A stretch of 64,000 nt of DNA. Origin: Isoetes taiwanensis (lineage: Eukaryota > Streptophyta > Lycopodiopsida > Isoetales > Isoetaceae). The translations under genes and the position numbers were made by a program. Shown here one piece after another: positions 36,902 through 48,890 of the stretch (within the stretch, counting starts at the first letter, position 1; every line of letters begins with the position of its first letter). Location of the stretch: the NCBI GenBank assembly GCA_021234155.1, contig JAJEKV010000025.1:2751339-2815338 (forward strand), written 5' to 3'. A model generated the notes under the pieces. The model saw only the letters and a list, made by a program, of their open reading frames with translations. It had not been told where the DNA came from and ran no database searches.

Positions 36902-37175
36902 TCTCGGCGTGGCACTGTAGCCTCCGAGGCTTACTTATCAGTTCTTTCTTTCTCGGCGTGGTTGTAGCCTCCGAGCCATACTTTCTTGTTCATTTTCTCG
37001 GCGTGGCACTGTAGCCTCCGAGGCTTTCTTCTTTTTCATTTCTCTCTCGGCGTGGCAATGTAGCCTCCGAGGCAGCACTAATCGGATGTTTTTTCCCGCG
37101 ATGGTCATTCCGCGGATGGTTCCCGATTGGTCGGCTGTTGTTTCTTCCTCGGCGTGGCCCTGGAGCCTCCGAGTG
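36902..37175 (+). repeat. Array of five short hairpin motifs
   Basis: Five copies (starting near 36903, 36951, 36997, 37046 and 37147) share CTCGG, GTGG, then GCCTCCGAG. CTCGG pairs with CCGAG and GGC with GCC. Between GGC and GCC the hexamer is ACTGTA, ACTGTA, AATGTA or CCTGGA in four copies, while copy 2 is shorter, so changes fall in the predicted loop. Spacing is irregular (about 46-100 bases) with T-rich spacers. Confidence 0.8.
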
Positions 37176-37364
37176 CTATTATATTCTTTTTATATCATTT
37201 CAGTTTGGCACGAGCCCTAGCTTAAGGCTCCGAACTTTCTAACGGGTCATTCTCATTTCCAGACTTTCCATTGCAGGTCCTTTTTTACAGTTCTCTCGAT
37301 GGTCAGCGTCATCCTGTTTGCAGCAGCTCACTTCTTGGCTGACGTATGCTAGCGGCATTCAACG

Positions 37365-37452
37365 AGAGCGGTGGCGACCGTTTCTCATTAGGGTTTTCCT
37401 CGAAAACCCGAAAGGGCGGGGTTTTTCATCCCGATGAGGAGCGGTCGCCAGC
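37365..37452 (+). other. Long stem-loop with LINE-tail-like centre
   Basis: GGCGACCG (37371-37378) pairs with CGGTCGCC (37442-37449), with further pairing TCTCAT / ATGAGGA inside. The centre holds GGTTTTCCTCGAAAACC then GGGCGGGGTTTTTCATCC. This resembles the 3' module of the LINE family at 3953 and 57745, which may mean shared ancestry of 3' ends. Confidence 0.6.
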
Positions 37453-40365
37453 TTTCTCACATACCAAGTGGCGGAACAATCATCTTCTTATTTGGCACTC
37501 TTCAGTTTTCATCATGCTCTCGATCAATTGTCTAGTTTCGGAGCATGTTCAGTTTTCAAGTTTTTAAAATTTTTCTACCCCTTAGTAGGGGGATCAGTAT
37601 GTACTCAAAGATTTTACAAAGCTCAATGAGAACACCACTTCACTTCGGCCAACTAGTTGTTACATAGGACCCATCCTAGGAATGTTCCGTTGTGGTATAA
37701 AATGCTCTGCACTAATGGCGTGAACTAGTACTGGCTTAAGCCTCTCAGCCAAAGCCTTAGCAATGATTTTATACACTACAGACAACAGAGTAATAGGCCT
37801 CCAGTCATTGATGGTTTTAGGATGCTTACACTTGGGTATAAGTGAAATACAGCCTGTATTCAGCAGAGGATGCATCGAGTTATTCCCCAAAAGATCCACA
37901 TACACCTGCACCACCGAGTCCCCCACTTCTGAAAAAACTCCACTGGTATTCCATCTAATCCAGGACACTTATTCCGAGCCAACAGGCGGCATGCATCCCC
38001 CAACTCCTGCCCTGTCAACGGCTCCTCTAAGCTCTGTCTTTGAAGGGCTGAGATTCTTGGCGATACCTTGGCCAGCACCAGCTCTTGAAAAACACTCTGT
38101 GAGGGAAGCGGGCTCTCCTTGAAAAATGTTTCGTAGTGCGCTGCTACAAAGGCCTTGATAGCATCTGGTTGCTGCAACAACACTCCCTGGGGTGTAACTA
38201 TGTCCGCCATGGCTGCTGCATACTTCTTCTGGCGGGCTGCTCGGAAAAAGACTTTAGAGCAAGTGTCAGACTGCTTCAGCCACGTCAAACCTGCTTTGAC
38301 CCTGGCCTGCGACACCTTGGCCTCCTCCTCAACCTCGATCTGACGAAGCACCTGCTGCTCACGCAAGCCATCAGAGACCCGCCCTATAAGAGACTCCAGT
38401 TCCGTATATAAGGCATCCAACCTGCGACACTGAGCCAAAGCCTTTTGCTGCCCCCATTCTTTCGTAAACTATTTTACCCTAGCCAATGCTGTAACCATTG
38501 CACTCATTCCGCTATCCTGGCTGAATATCTGCTGCCAAATGAGCTTACAGCCGTCCTGAAGAAAGCTTGTGTTAAGCTTAAAAACCGTCCTGAGAGGTCG
38601 CGGTGGGTGGTCATGAAGCCGCTGAATGATCTGGGGAGTGTGATCGAGACGAGGTGGCGTAACATTCACCCTAGTGAAGGCTGGAGCATAATCCAAGACT
38701 GCTGGAGTGCCATAAACTCTATCCAGCCTAGAGTATGCCCTACCATGCCCCAGCCAATTATTGCACCAAGTAAAATTCCGATCCCCGGGAAGCTCTGTCA
38801 AACCCCACTCCTGCACAAATCTAAGCCATTGGTCACGCTCAAAACCCTGCACAATATCTCGAACCAATACCATGCACGTCCTCTCCGGGAGCTCCACCAT
38901 GTTAAAGTCACCCAGGACAAACCATGTAGAACCCATACCAAAGGATTGGAGCTTATTTCGCAATTGTGCCCATAAGCAACCTCTCTGAGTGGCCCCAATT
39001 GGTGCATACACATTCAGTAAGCCCCACTCGGACTGGCCCTCCTTCCATTTAATCACGCCTAATGGCCTTGGCTATCGTGGCTGAAAAGGTTACATGTACA
39101 CCCATTTTCCAACAAATCAAAGTACCTCCCTCGGCCCCGCAGTTGTACTACTAATGCGTCTTGATTACCCAAGATATTCATTAGGTTGGTAATATCACCC
39201 CCGGCACATTTATGCTCCGCAACACACAAGATATCCGGATTAAGATTCTTCATGACCATGGCGAGGCGTGCTCGCTTATTAGGAGAGGATTTGATGCCTC
39301 TCACATTCCAAGATAGAATTTTCTTATCCATGTGGGTCGTTGTGCACCAAGGGTCCGGGATCCCCTTGTAAAGCCTCACATGCCTCAACACTATCAGCCG
39401 AGAAGAAAAGTTACGGACTACGATCAATCACCATTCGATCCACTTGAGGAGGGACCATGCGATTGGGGGCTGGAGATGGGCTAAGTGACCCTCTTGAGGA
39501 ACTCTCACTGAGCTCGCCTCCTAGAAACAACTTGTTGCCACCCTTCCTTTTTTCTCGCCGCAACTCTTCAACATTGTGCAAGTCTCCCTGCACCTGGGAT
39601 CCACCATACGCAGAGGAGGGTTCGGGTTGTGTCTCTCGGACTGCCCACCGCTCCACGACCTTCAACACGGGGGAACAAGTGCAGAGGGTGAAGGCGGGCC
39701 AATCACTATTTGCTCGGGCACCTGCTTGGGTGTTGAGTGAGGTTTATGCTGGTGAAACTGCTTAAGCGAGGGAAACATTGCCAAAAGCTCCCCCATTGAG
39801 CAAGTCCAACTGGAAGTAAGAATAAAAATCACCACTTTTAACTACAAGACTCGAGGTACCATCTCATCCGCCCCGAATACCTACACATATCTATGGTGCA
39901 CCCACAATCGAAAAGGCGCGCTATGTGAGTTCCGTGCCTTTGGCCATGGCCACTAGAAACTCGGGCACCATCATCTCCGGAGGCGGATCCCGGATTTGAA
40001 GCCAACATGGCACTCTAACCTGCAGCGAGGCCTAGCGTAAGAGAGAAACACGGAGCATAATTTGGAACAAAACATAGGCCCCTCCCATACGTGCCACTCC
40101 ATGCGAGACCAATCGCTTCCACCGTGGCCTCGAGAATCAACCATAATAAGAAAAAATTATTACCCGAGACTTGGGGTCACATATGGAGGCAACTTGACCT
40201 CTTAAACCGAGCCCGTAGCCGGTACCCAAGCCTCTGCATATCCAAAAAGGCCCCAGTGAAATGGCCTAACACCGAAGATGCAACCAAATTCTCTGTATAC
40301 TGCACATGCTTCTGGTGATTGATTTCTACAACAGGAGGTAATGATTTAAAAACTTGCCATTATTG

Positions 40366-41712
40366 TTATCGTATACCAAGTAATTTTTTGTATGTATCGA
40401 GCTTTCTCTCTGTCATTGTCTTGGTGAATATGTTTGCTGCTTGATATGAAGTTTCTACATATTGCATTACTATTACCTGTTTAGCAATAAGATCTCTTAC
40501 AAAATGCATATGCAATTCGATATGTTTTGTCCTTTCATGATGTATCGGATTCTTTGCTATAGCAATACAACTTAGACTGTCAGTTAGGAGCATAGTAGGG
40601 TCAATTTGTGGTATACCTATTTCAATTAACAGCCTTCTAACCCAGACAATTTCTTTGACTGCCAGAGAAGATGCTGAGTATTCTGCTTCAATAGATGACA
40701 TTGCCACTGACGATTGTTTTTTGCTCCTCCATGAGATTATACCACCTGCTAGAATTAAAGCGTAACCAGATGTGGACCTTCTTGCATCTAGATCACCTGC
40801 CCAATCCGCATCTGAATATGCAAATAGAGTCAAGTTGTCGGAACAAAAGGTAGTTCCCTGATCTTTAGTGCCCTTTATCTTAAAATCCTTTTAGCTGCTA
40901 CCCAATGTCCTTTGCCGGGATTATTATTATACCTACTCAATAGGTTTACTGCATAAGAGATGTCTGACCGAGTACTATTAGCTACATAAAGCAGACATCC
41001 TATAAGCTCTCTGTAAGGTATATTTTCCATTTCCTCCTTCTCGTGTTCTGATGATGGACATAACTCTCTTGAAATTTTATACCCTGCTGCAAGAGGGGAA
41101 TTCACTGGATTTGCATTTTGAAGCCTAAACCTTTTTAACATATTCTTTATATTTCTTGTCTGTGTCAGTTTAAGCATCCTATTTTCCTTGTCTCGGGTCA
41201 TTTCAATACCCAAAAACTGTTTTAGTTCTCCAAGATCCGTCATTTTAAATTTTTGCTTCAAAATTTCTTTGTACTTATCTAGACACTGCATACAATTTGA
41301 TGCCATTATACAGTCATCCACATATAAAGCAATAATGCAAAATTCCCTTCATTCCTAAGCATATATAAGTTTCCATCATTCTCAAGCTTTTCAAACCCTA
41401 CCTTATACATTCATCTACACATCTATTCCATTCCCTGGGTGCTTGTTTTAAACCGTAGACTGCACGATGCAGTTCCCATACCATATTATCCCCCTCCTCA
41501 AATCCTAGTGCTTGTTTCATGTATATTTCTTCTTGCAAGCTTGCATTTAAGAATGCAGTTTTTACATCCATATGATGTACATCAAGCTTCATGGCATTGG
41601 CTAAAGCTAGCACAAGTCTTATACTTGTTAATTTGACTATGGGAGAATATGTTTCTTCGTAATCAATTCCTTTCTTTTGAGAGAATCCCTGTGCAACTAG
41701 TCTTGCTTTGAA
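40366..41712 (-). pseudogene. Truncated copia RT / RNase H fragment
   Basis: This is a Ty1/copia pol fragment. In order: KARLVAQGFSQKKGIDYEET (41710-41650), HHMDVKTAFLNASLQEEIYM (41580), YGLKQAPREW (41455-41425), LYVDDCIMAS (41340-41305), TDLGELKQFLGIEM (41240), then RNase H with YSDADWAGD (40820), STSGYALI and SSIEAEYSA (40690). The stop is at 40366. Small gaps and frame changes are present. The left edge abuts the first LINE's ORF1 and the right edge is fused to the second LINE's 3' domain at about 41712. No LTR was seen, so this is a fragment. Confidence 0.88.
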
Positions 41713-44700
41713 TTTTTGAGAGGTTCTTATTACCATGCACAATTCTATTTCTTGCTTTCCAAATATTCCATAATGCAACAAATATAATAGTATTGGCAAA
41801 TGCACAACTGTTTTGAATATAGGAAAGTAGATTACCAGTGACCCTCGAGGGGAAGAGAGTACCCAACTTATCATTGAACCATGACAAAAAAGGATCAAGT
41901 TTAGGACAGAGAAAGATGTGATCAAGACTTTCTTCCATCGAGCAACCAAGGTGACAGAGAGCAGAAATATTATAATTTTTTGTAGAGATAACTTGAAGGT
42001 TTGGTATACTTCTATGAGCCAAAAACCAAATGAAGAAACTCAACGTAGGTAAACAGAAAGAATTCCACACGTCTTGAAAGAGAGCATTACCTTCCTCCTT
42101 AGAGATAGACCACTTAATAATTGCCTTAGAAGGTACATCAGGTCTGTTGATGATTGAGTAGATCTTACTAATCTTGTAATGACATTTGCCATTCAGACAC
42201 CAATTAGTTGCCTTAGGCACAAAATGATTCAGCCAATTATGAGGAGGATAGATTTTATATGAAGATAAATCCTTTTGTCACTAGAAGTGCCCTGTAAAAT
42301 ATTCCTCAGGGATGTCCAGGATATGAACTTGTTATTAATGTAGAGATCACTTAAAGAATAGAATAGAATAGAATAGATTTTTAACGTCCACGGAGACCAA
42401 TAGGTCATGGGACCCATACAATGGGCTAGTACAATCATTACTACTAGGATTAAAAAACCCCTGCCTCGAAAGGTTTTCAAGGGAAAAACCATAGTCAGAC
42501 CACTTCTTATAGACTCTTGGGTGTCTCAGAGCTAGAACCTTATTAGGATGATTTTTAAGAACAGGGTTCCAGAAAATAGTCATTTGCAAGTTTAAATCAT
42601 CAGGAGCAGCATAATCAAAGCTAGAGTGGACCTTATTCCAGGCCATAATTATGTTTCTCATAAGAGGAGAAGTACTAGGCCCTGGGTGAAGTACATTGAA
42701 ACATGATGAGCAATAGAAAAGTGCCCATCTAGATAGGAACAAGATAGCCAAAAATTGATAAACTGAGCAGAAGGGCTGGATATATTAGTAAAGGACTTCC
42801 AAACATATTTACTAGCAAGGGCACAAGCCTGCAAATGAAAGTTGTTGCAACCCAAACCTCCCAGATTTTTTGGCCTAGCAATAGAATTCCAGTTTACTAA
42901 ATGGGATCCTTTCCATATGAATCTTCTGATGGGTTTCTCTAACTCAGTATAAACAGCCTGGAGCAACTAGAGCAGCGGAAAAGTAAATGTGTGAGCTGGC
43001 CAAGACAGAATTTGCAATAAGAGTTCTACCTGCAAAAGATAAGCAGCCTCTATAATTATTCAATTTCCTCTTAATTCTGTCAATGATAGGCTGCCAAAGA
43101 CCTTTCAAGCAAGGATTTAAGGAGAGAGGCATTCCCAGCAACAGAGTAGCCTGATTGCAGTTTAGAACTTTGATATCAGCAAAGTTTGGCTGGATGTTGT
43201 CATCAATAATAGTGCATTTGGCAATGAACTCCAGAGGCAGCAGAGAATTGTTTGATAATCTCAAGGAAGAAATCAATGTTAGAGGTATTGGCATCCAGGA
43301 AAGCAAAGGTGTTATCAGCATATTGTGAGATGGTGAGAAAATCATCACTATTTGGCATTTTGAGACCCTTAATTCTTCCTAAATCTTTAAAATGCAGGAT
43401 TGCCCTGGTTAAAATTTCAGCCACAATTAAAAAAGATAAGGTGCAAGAGGGCATCCTTGTCTACCACCACGAGATAAAGGAAAGAATTGGGAAGGTGAGC
43501 CATTAAGAATGACAGCAGAATTTGAATTGATGTTCAAACTATGAATAAGCAGTTTGAGCTTAGGATGGAAACCAAATTTTGAAAGGGCAAAGTGAAGAAA
43601 ATTCCATCTCACAGTGTCAAAAGCACGATTAAAGTCCAATTTCAGTAGCACACAATTTTGATTAGAGATCTTACTCCAATGAAGGCCTTCCATGGCTGTA
43701 ATGTAGTTGTCCAAAATGAAACAGTTAGGTAGAAAGGCAGATTGATAATAAGAAATGTTCTCCTGCAGGAATGTCTTAATCCTATTGGCAATAATTTTGG
43801 CACAAATTTTGCATGAGGTATTAGTGAGAGAGATAGGTCTCCAATCAGAGAAAGCAAATGGATTGTCCACTTTAGGAATGAGAGCAATGAAGCCAGCTGA
43901 GATTGAGGGATGTAAACGATTAGCCTCCCAAAAGCCTCTAACCATTGAAAGAATATCAGACTTCAAAATATCCCAGAAATGTATATAGAATTCACTTGGC
44001 ATACCATCAGGGCCAGGAGATTTGCATTTGCCAAAGGACTTCAAGATATTGAGCACTTCTTCCTCATTAGGAGGATTAATAATGGAATCATCCATATAGT
44101 CAATTGAAGAAGGAATCATGTTGTTCATAAGATCAAGGAAGTCCTTCTCTCTGATGAGCAGAGACTTTAGAGAAAAGAGAGGCATAATTGTCTTGAAAGA
44201 AAGGCCTGATGAGTTTAGAATCATCTAAAGAGATACATGCATCAGTTCTGACCTGAGTGATTGAGTTTCCAAGAAGCCTGACTTTAGCCAATTTAAAGAA
44301 GAATCTAGAACTACCATAATCCATTTCCTTATTAAATTTGACTTTACCAATTTTCTCAATGCTTTTCAGGTAATTCTCAATCAATTCTTCACCAATCTGC
44401 AGATTAAGGTTGTAAGGGTCCTCCTGAAGAAGGGATCTAATATCTCTTATTTGAGAAAGCAAGCTCTTTTTCTCCCTTGATTTCGAAAGATGCTTACTTT
44501 TAGATCAGTCCTTAATCCAGCTCTTAATCTTCTTGACCTTACAATAAAAGTTTTTCATAGATTGCCCATTGATATCTCTATGAATATGCTGGTAGAAATC
44601 TCTGAAATCCTTCACAAAGGAATCATTGTCAAGAAGAGCACACTGCTATCTCTTGGAATTTGAGTTAAATGCCGAGTACAGAGGAATTGAGGTTGATGAT

Positions 44701-47700
44701 CTGAGATAATATTACCTTCATCACTGGTAACAAAGCAATTATCCCAAAAAGAAGAGAGGGGACTACAAACATAGAATCTATCTAAGGCACAGTACACTCT
44801 TTTGTCCACTTTTTGTTTATTTGACCAGGTAAAAGTAGCAGTGGACGAAGGAACATAAACAAGGGAAGCATCCGAGATAAAAGCTTCCCAATTTCTTCTC
44901 TCCAGACTAGACATATTAATGTTGTTATCAAGCTTCATATTCCAGGATGGAGTATTGTTGAAATCACCACCAACTATCCAGTCAGAATTGGGACTGTTAT
45001 GCATCCAGGAATTGATCTCAGTCCAAAGGATTTCCCTATCTTTGGGGTTTGTGGAGGCATAAATATTAATAATTCCAAAGACAGAGTCCTGAATGGTGTA
45101 AGTAACAGCCTGCCACATCTTAGATGGGAAATTATAGAAGGAAAGATGTTTAAGATTTTTCCATATCATAATTATACCACCACTTCTTCCAATGGCTTCA
45201 ATCCAAGTTGAGGAAGCACCAGAGTAGATCCAATCACGAAGGTTAGAGATCTCAAATTTAGGAAGTTTGACTTCCTGAAGGAGGATGACATCAGCATTAT
45301 AACTTCTGATTTGGGTGATAACTCTTCTCTTTTTGATGGGGCATACCCCTGACATTCCAAGAAGGAATCTTCATAGGGGGAGAAAAAGAGAAAAGAAAGA
45401 CCAGAGGAGTTAGAGTCTGACAGATCTCCTTTTTCCTTTTCCTTTTTTATTTTTACTCCTAGTATTTGCAGCAGGAGTGTTACCCTTTTAACATCAGAAC
45501 AAAGTAAGCGAGATGAGTCATGACCTGTACTATCAGCAACAATGTTTTGTGTTTCCTCAACCTCCAAAACTGCAACCTTTGTTTGACTGATTTCCTTGGA
45601 TGTATCCATTTGCCTTTATGGAGTAGCTTGGACAATCTCTTCATCCATAAGATTCCAAGAGCAGACTTGTTGAGCTTGTAGCTGGAGTCCTTCTTGTAAT
45701 TAAGCTAGCTGTTCAGCAATATCAGAGGCAATAATGCAGGGAGGAGGAAGGTTTAATTCAGTGACTGGAGAGAGATCAATAAAAGGTGGTTGAATATGAT
45801 CTGGTTTGGCAGTAAGGGTGTTGCTCAACAATAAATCCATATCAAGTTCAAAATTAAGGTTAGCTAATACCGGAAACTGGTTCGATTTACTAGTAAATTG
45901 CTTGGTGCATTCCACCATTTCCTTGTGTTGTAATAGACTTAAGGCAGTGGTCTCCTTTGCATGATTGATCCTTTTGTCCATTTCTGCCATATCTGGAGGG
46001 GGAGCAGGGACAACTTCCACTATGGTATCCAGAGGATTTATTCCAACCTCAAATTCTTGTTCACTACCAAAGTTGGTTTGCTTCAATGCTATACTATGTT
46101 TGTTTTTCTTGTCTAATGGATCACTCTTACCCATACAGGGATTTGAAGGGTCTACAAATGACCTCCTTTATTTCCCTAAGCTCTTGGCATCCGCAATGAT
46201 TCTATTCAAAGTATCATGAAGATTACTGATTTTATCTTTGTCCAAACATACATTTTTTGCAGTATTCTCATGATTTTGTAGCACCTTGACCAATTGAGAT
46301 GAAGCTTTTTCTTTGCTAGGAATCTTTCCAGATGCAACATTATCCTTGGTATTAGCTGTCTCTTCCCTCTGAATCTGGGTCTCTCTTAGCTTTTTCTTCC
46401 CTTGGATTCTCTTGTGACTGCCATTGACTTTAGTCCATTCAAATCTGCTGTCTTTAGAAATGATACTGGGTACACCAAAATCATTGTTAATCTTTGAGGA
46501 GACTCGGTCAATGACTGAGCCCTTTGAGTTTTGCATCACCTGTTGACTATTGACTTCCTGGCTCTGGTTGACCTGCTGGTTGACTTGGCAATTAACAGAC
46601 AGATTGGCAGGTTGGCTCTCAACTTGTCCAGAAATATCTAATTTCTCCTTGCAAGGATCATACCAGAAATGCCTGACCTTGCAATTTTGGCAGTGAGGTG
46701 GCAGTCCGACCATCTTAAATATGGACAGGTTTTTTGTCCAAAAACATCCAAGAAAGGGATCTGGAGGGGAATATCTTTTGAGATGTCAAGTTGAACAAAG
46801 GATCGAGGAGGTCTATAAGGGGAATATTCTGTGCAAATGTAGGATCCAACAGAGTTAAAAAGAATTTTTAGACACCATTTGAGAAAGGATAGCTGAAAAG
46901 CTTCAAAAGTCAAAGGATCGTGATTGAGAAAGAAATTAGCAGTTCTTTTGCTTCCACATTCAATCATGATGTAGGGTGACTGAAGCCAATAGACAGCATT
47001 AATCAACATTCCTTTGTGAAGATTCAGACAAAAAGACCAAAGTTTATCCAGTTTGATCCCATGTTTATTGACCTTTACAATTACAGCAGAATCATGAAAA
47101 GAATTTAACTTTGCATGCACGGAAGGGAGATCCAATGAAATACCATTAAAAGTGTCGAGTTTTTTGCCACTGAAAGGGGGTTTGAAAGGTTGAACATTCC
47201 GGAGGGCCTTGTTGAGGGATTCATCCGAATGCTTCTGCTGAGTCGATCTCCTTTCACCATAAAGTAGAGGCACATCATGGGCAGGGTCCAAAATTGGCAA
47301 TTGACCTCTATAATCTGGATCCTTGGACAGGTTATCCCAGCAAGGAAAATAAAAATTTTTGTTCATGAAAAGATCTTAACTGTTTAAGGAGCTTGGAACA
47401 TCAGAGGGTGCGAAATCAGCAAAGGCGTGAAAAATGGAGAGAAATTTAGGATAATTTTCGCTTTTAAGTTCCATCACAAAAGAACCAGGGGAAAACTACA
47501 AAGGCACGAGGAAAATGGGCAAAAACTCAGGAGGGAAAATCAAAGGGCAGGGAAAAAAGCAGAATAGAGGACCTAATCTATGATTAAGAAGATGAAGAGC
47601 CAATTCACCACCAAATTGCATAAATCCAAGCACCAAAACATGAATCATTGCTCAGAGTATACCTTTACAACAATTTTAATGTCGACCCAGTCACAATGCA

Positions 47701-48040
47701 CATAAAAAATGCCTGATGCCGCGATTTCTTTATTACCAATGAATTCCTGGAGCCAAGATTCAACAATTTCAACTTCAAATTTACTGAGCTCGACACAAAG
47801 GAGTATTCTGGGAGGAATAACTCTTCGGGAAAGTGCTGATTAGAAATTAGAGAGTTTCACAGGTCCGAAAGAGATCCTTTCAGGAAACCACAGGTCAATC
47901 TTGAATAGTGTTTGATAATTGTGAAGATTTTGATATCCATCTGTAGCTTTTGATGAGGGGAAATTTGAAGAATGCAAGCCCCTACAAGGCTGGCAAGCTT
48001 GATCCACCAGATTGACTCAGAACCTACCTGAATTAACACA
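41713..48040 (-). pseudogene. Near-full-length LINE (ORF1, endonuclease, RT, zf-RVT)
   Basis: ORF1 runs 47366-45700 in two frames: a DUF4283-like N-terminal part, then a zinc knuckle CQNCKVRHFWYDPC (46695-46650). ORF2 starts near 45355 with the endonuclease (LLQEVKLPKFE, NIYAST, GGDFNNTPS, ISDHQP). The RT follows: CKSPGPDGMPSEFY (44030), DWRPISL, LLKLDFNRAFDTV (43640), GGRQGCPLAP (43450), and the catalytic box as YADN instead of YADD (43325). The zinc-binding domain is WNSFCLPTLSFFIWFLAHRS (42080), followed by an AlwNIW motif near 41770. Frameshifts are few compared with other LINEs here. The 3' end is replaced by copia sequence. 47367-48040 is probably its 5' leader. Confidence 0.87.
42355..42490 (-). 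mobile_element. LINE/SINE-like 3' end inserted in the LINE, (ATTCT)n tail
   Basis: AGAAT repeats (42356-42376), TTTTTAACGTCCACGGAGAC, GGTCATGGGACCCATACAAT, then AAAAACCCCTGCCTCG and GGTTTTCAAGGGAAAAACC. This is the inverse of the module at 11095-11249. It interrupts the zinc-binding region of the surrounding LINE, so it is a genuine later insertion of about 135 bp. Confidence 0.8.
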
Positions 48041-48711
48041 GCAAATCAAGAAATGTGTTTGAATCAGATAGGACAAAGAAATCAAGAAAGATGGCGCTCG
48101 AAGCTGACGTGTCCATCCCCCACCCTGAATCACCCCTTGTTGAGACTTAATAATACATTAAAAAAATGCATCAATAACACATCAAAACACAACCACATCA
48201 ATGAAAGAGATGATGTTTCTTTTTGGTACCCAAACCTATGTAATTTGCATGGTGTTCAGATGCCTTATGTTGAGCTGGCAGGCTATCAAGAAACAAAAAG
48301 AACCAAGGGAAACGCAAAGATCAAATGCAAAATAATCACTGAATCATAGACCCGAACTTGAATTAGCTGCACAATGATGTTAAAATAGCTATATAGATGT
48401 CTCAATATATTCCTATTGAGAGTTGATATGGGATCTCCTGTTCAAAAAAAGGAAGAAAATGTTTGAGATTATATACCTTCACTTCCATTCAGGCCATGCT
48501 GACGATTGATTTCCAGAACCTGCGAAATAAGCCGGACATTCCAAAATCCCTAGTGCAGCTTCTAGAAGCACCCGCATTCTTCTAGAAAAACTTGGTGCTG
48601 CCACGTGCAAAATGGGGCAATAAGGCACCATAACTCTTCAATTAAAAGAAACATCTTTTATACATATTTTATGCAAAAGACTTATGCAGTTAATTTGAAA
48701 AAATCCCACTT
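48041..48711. other. Unassigned spacer
   Basis: No gene is recognised. The region runs from the presumed LINE leader to the dispersed repeat at 48712. Confidence 0.35.
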
Positions 48712-48890
48712 CCTATTTTTGGGTTGCCCCTAGGGGGGCAAACCCTTGCTTATATGGGGTTTTGGCATATTCCAGGTATATGTTGATATATACCTAGAAT
48801 ATGCCAAAAACTGTTTCAAACTGGCTGTTGCCAGTAAAATGGCGGTCAGCCCTGTTGCAGGTCGGTGTTGTTCGAACCGCCTAACCGGCT
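48712..48890 (+). repeat. Dispersed repeat, copy 1
   Basis: TTTTTGGGTTGCCCCTAGGG, then CTTGCTTATATGGGGTTTTG, a palindromic GGTATATGTTGATATATACC and CCTGTTGCAGGTCGGTGTTG. Inverse copies lie at 57200-57375 (full) and 58462-58515 (outer 50 bases), with a partial match at 25985-26075. The outer part (GGTTGCCCC TAGGGGGGCAA) can fold on itself. The family is unknown. Confidence 0.75.

Larger units (their letters stand above)
31013..37679 (+). mobile_element. Unclassified two-unit T-rich insertion with 5-bp target duplication
   Basis: The insertion sits inside the LINE RT. GAATG occurs on both sides (31008-31012 and 37680-37684) and again between the two units (36625-36629). Removing 31013-37679 plus one GAATG restores the LINE frame. 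Unit A is 31013-36624 and unit B is 36630-37679. Both start with the same 150-odd bases and end with the same 34 bases. The plus strand is very poor in A and rich in T throughout, and no ORF looks like a known protein. A 5-bp duplication is usual for LTR-element integrase, but the ends (CC...AG) are not TG...CA, and no primer-binding site or polypurine tract was found. Confidence 0.75.
28861..40330 (-). pseudogene. LINE with ORF1, endonuclease, RT and zf-RVT remnants, split by a 6.7-kb insertion
   Basis: This is a plant LINE on the minus strand. An ORF1 remnant lies at about 40310-39411. The endonuclease starts ILSWNVRGIKSSPNK (39320) with NVYAP and GDFNM (38995-38900). The RT begins KCPGLDGIPVEFFQKW (37965) with DWRPITLL (37820) and ends at FIPQRN by the insertion. 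Beyond the insertion it resumes as ILHNVAAAFEGVHWARRM (31010-30960), then FLKLDFAKAYDK, GCPLAP and FVDDTF (30950-30590). The zinc-binding domain is WKWAWNTLPPPKIRTFLWQI (29460-29400) followed by IEHRF. A plus-strand T run at 28861-28880 is the poly(A) tail. Frameshifts and stops are numerous. Confidence 0.88.

Noticed and set aside
31013-37679. Interpretation of the T-rich insertion as an ordinary LTR retrotransposon
   Set aside because: The shared left block is followed by different sequence in the two units, the ends are not TG...CA, and there is no primer-binding site, polypurine tract, gag or pol.
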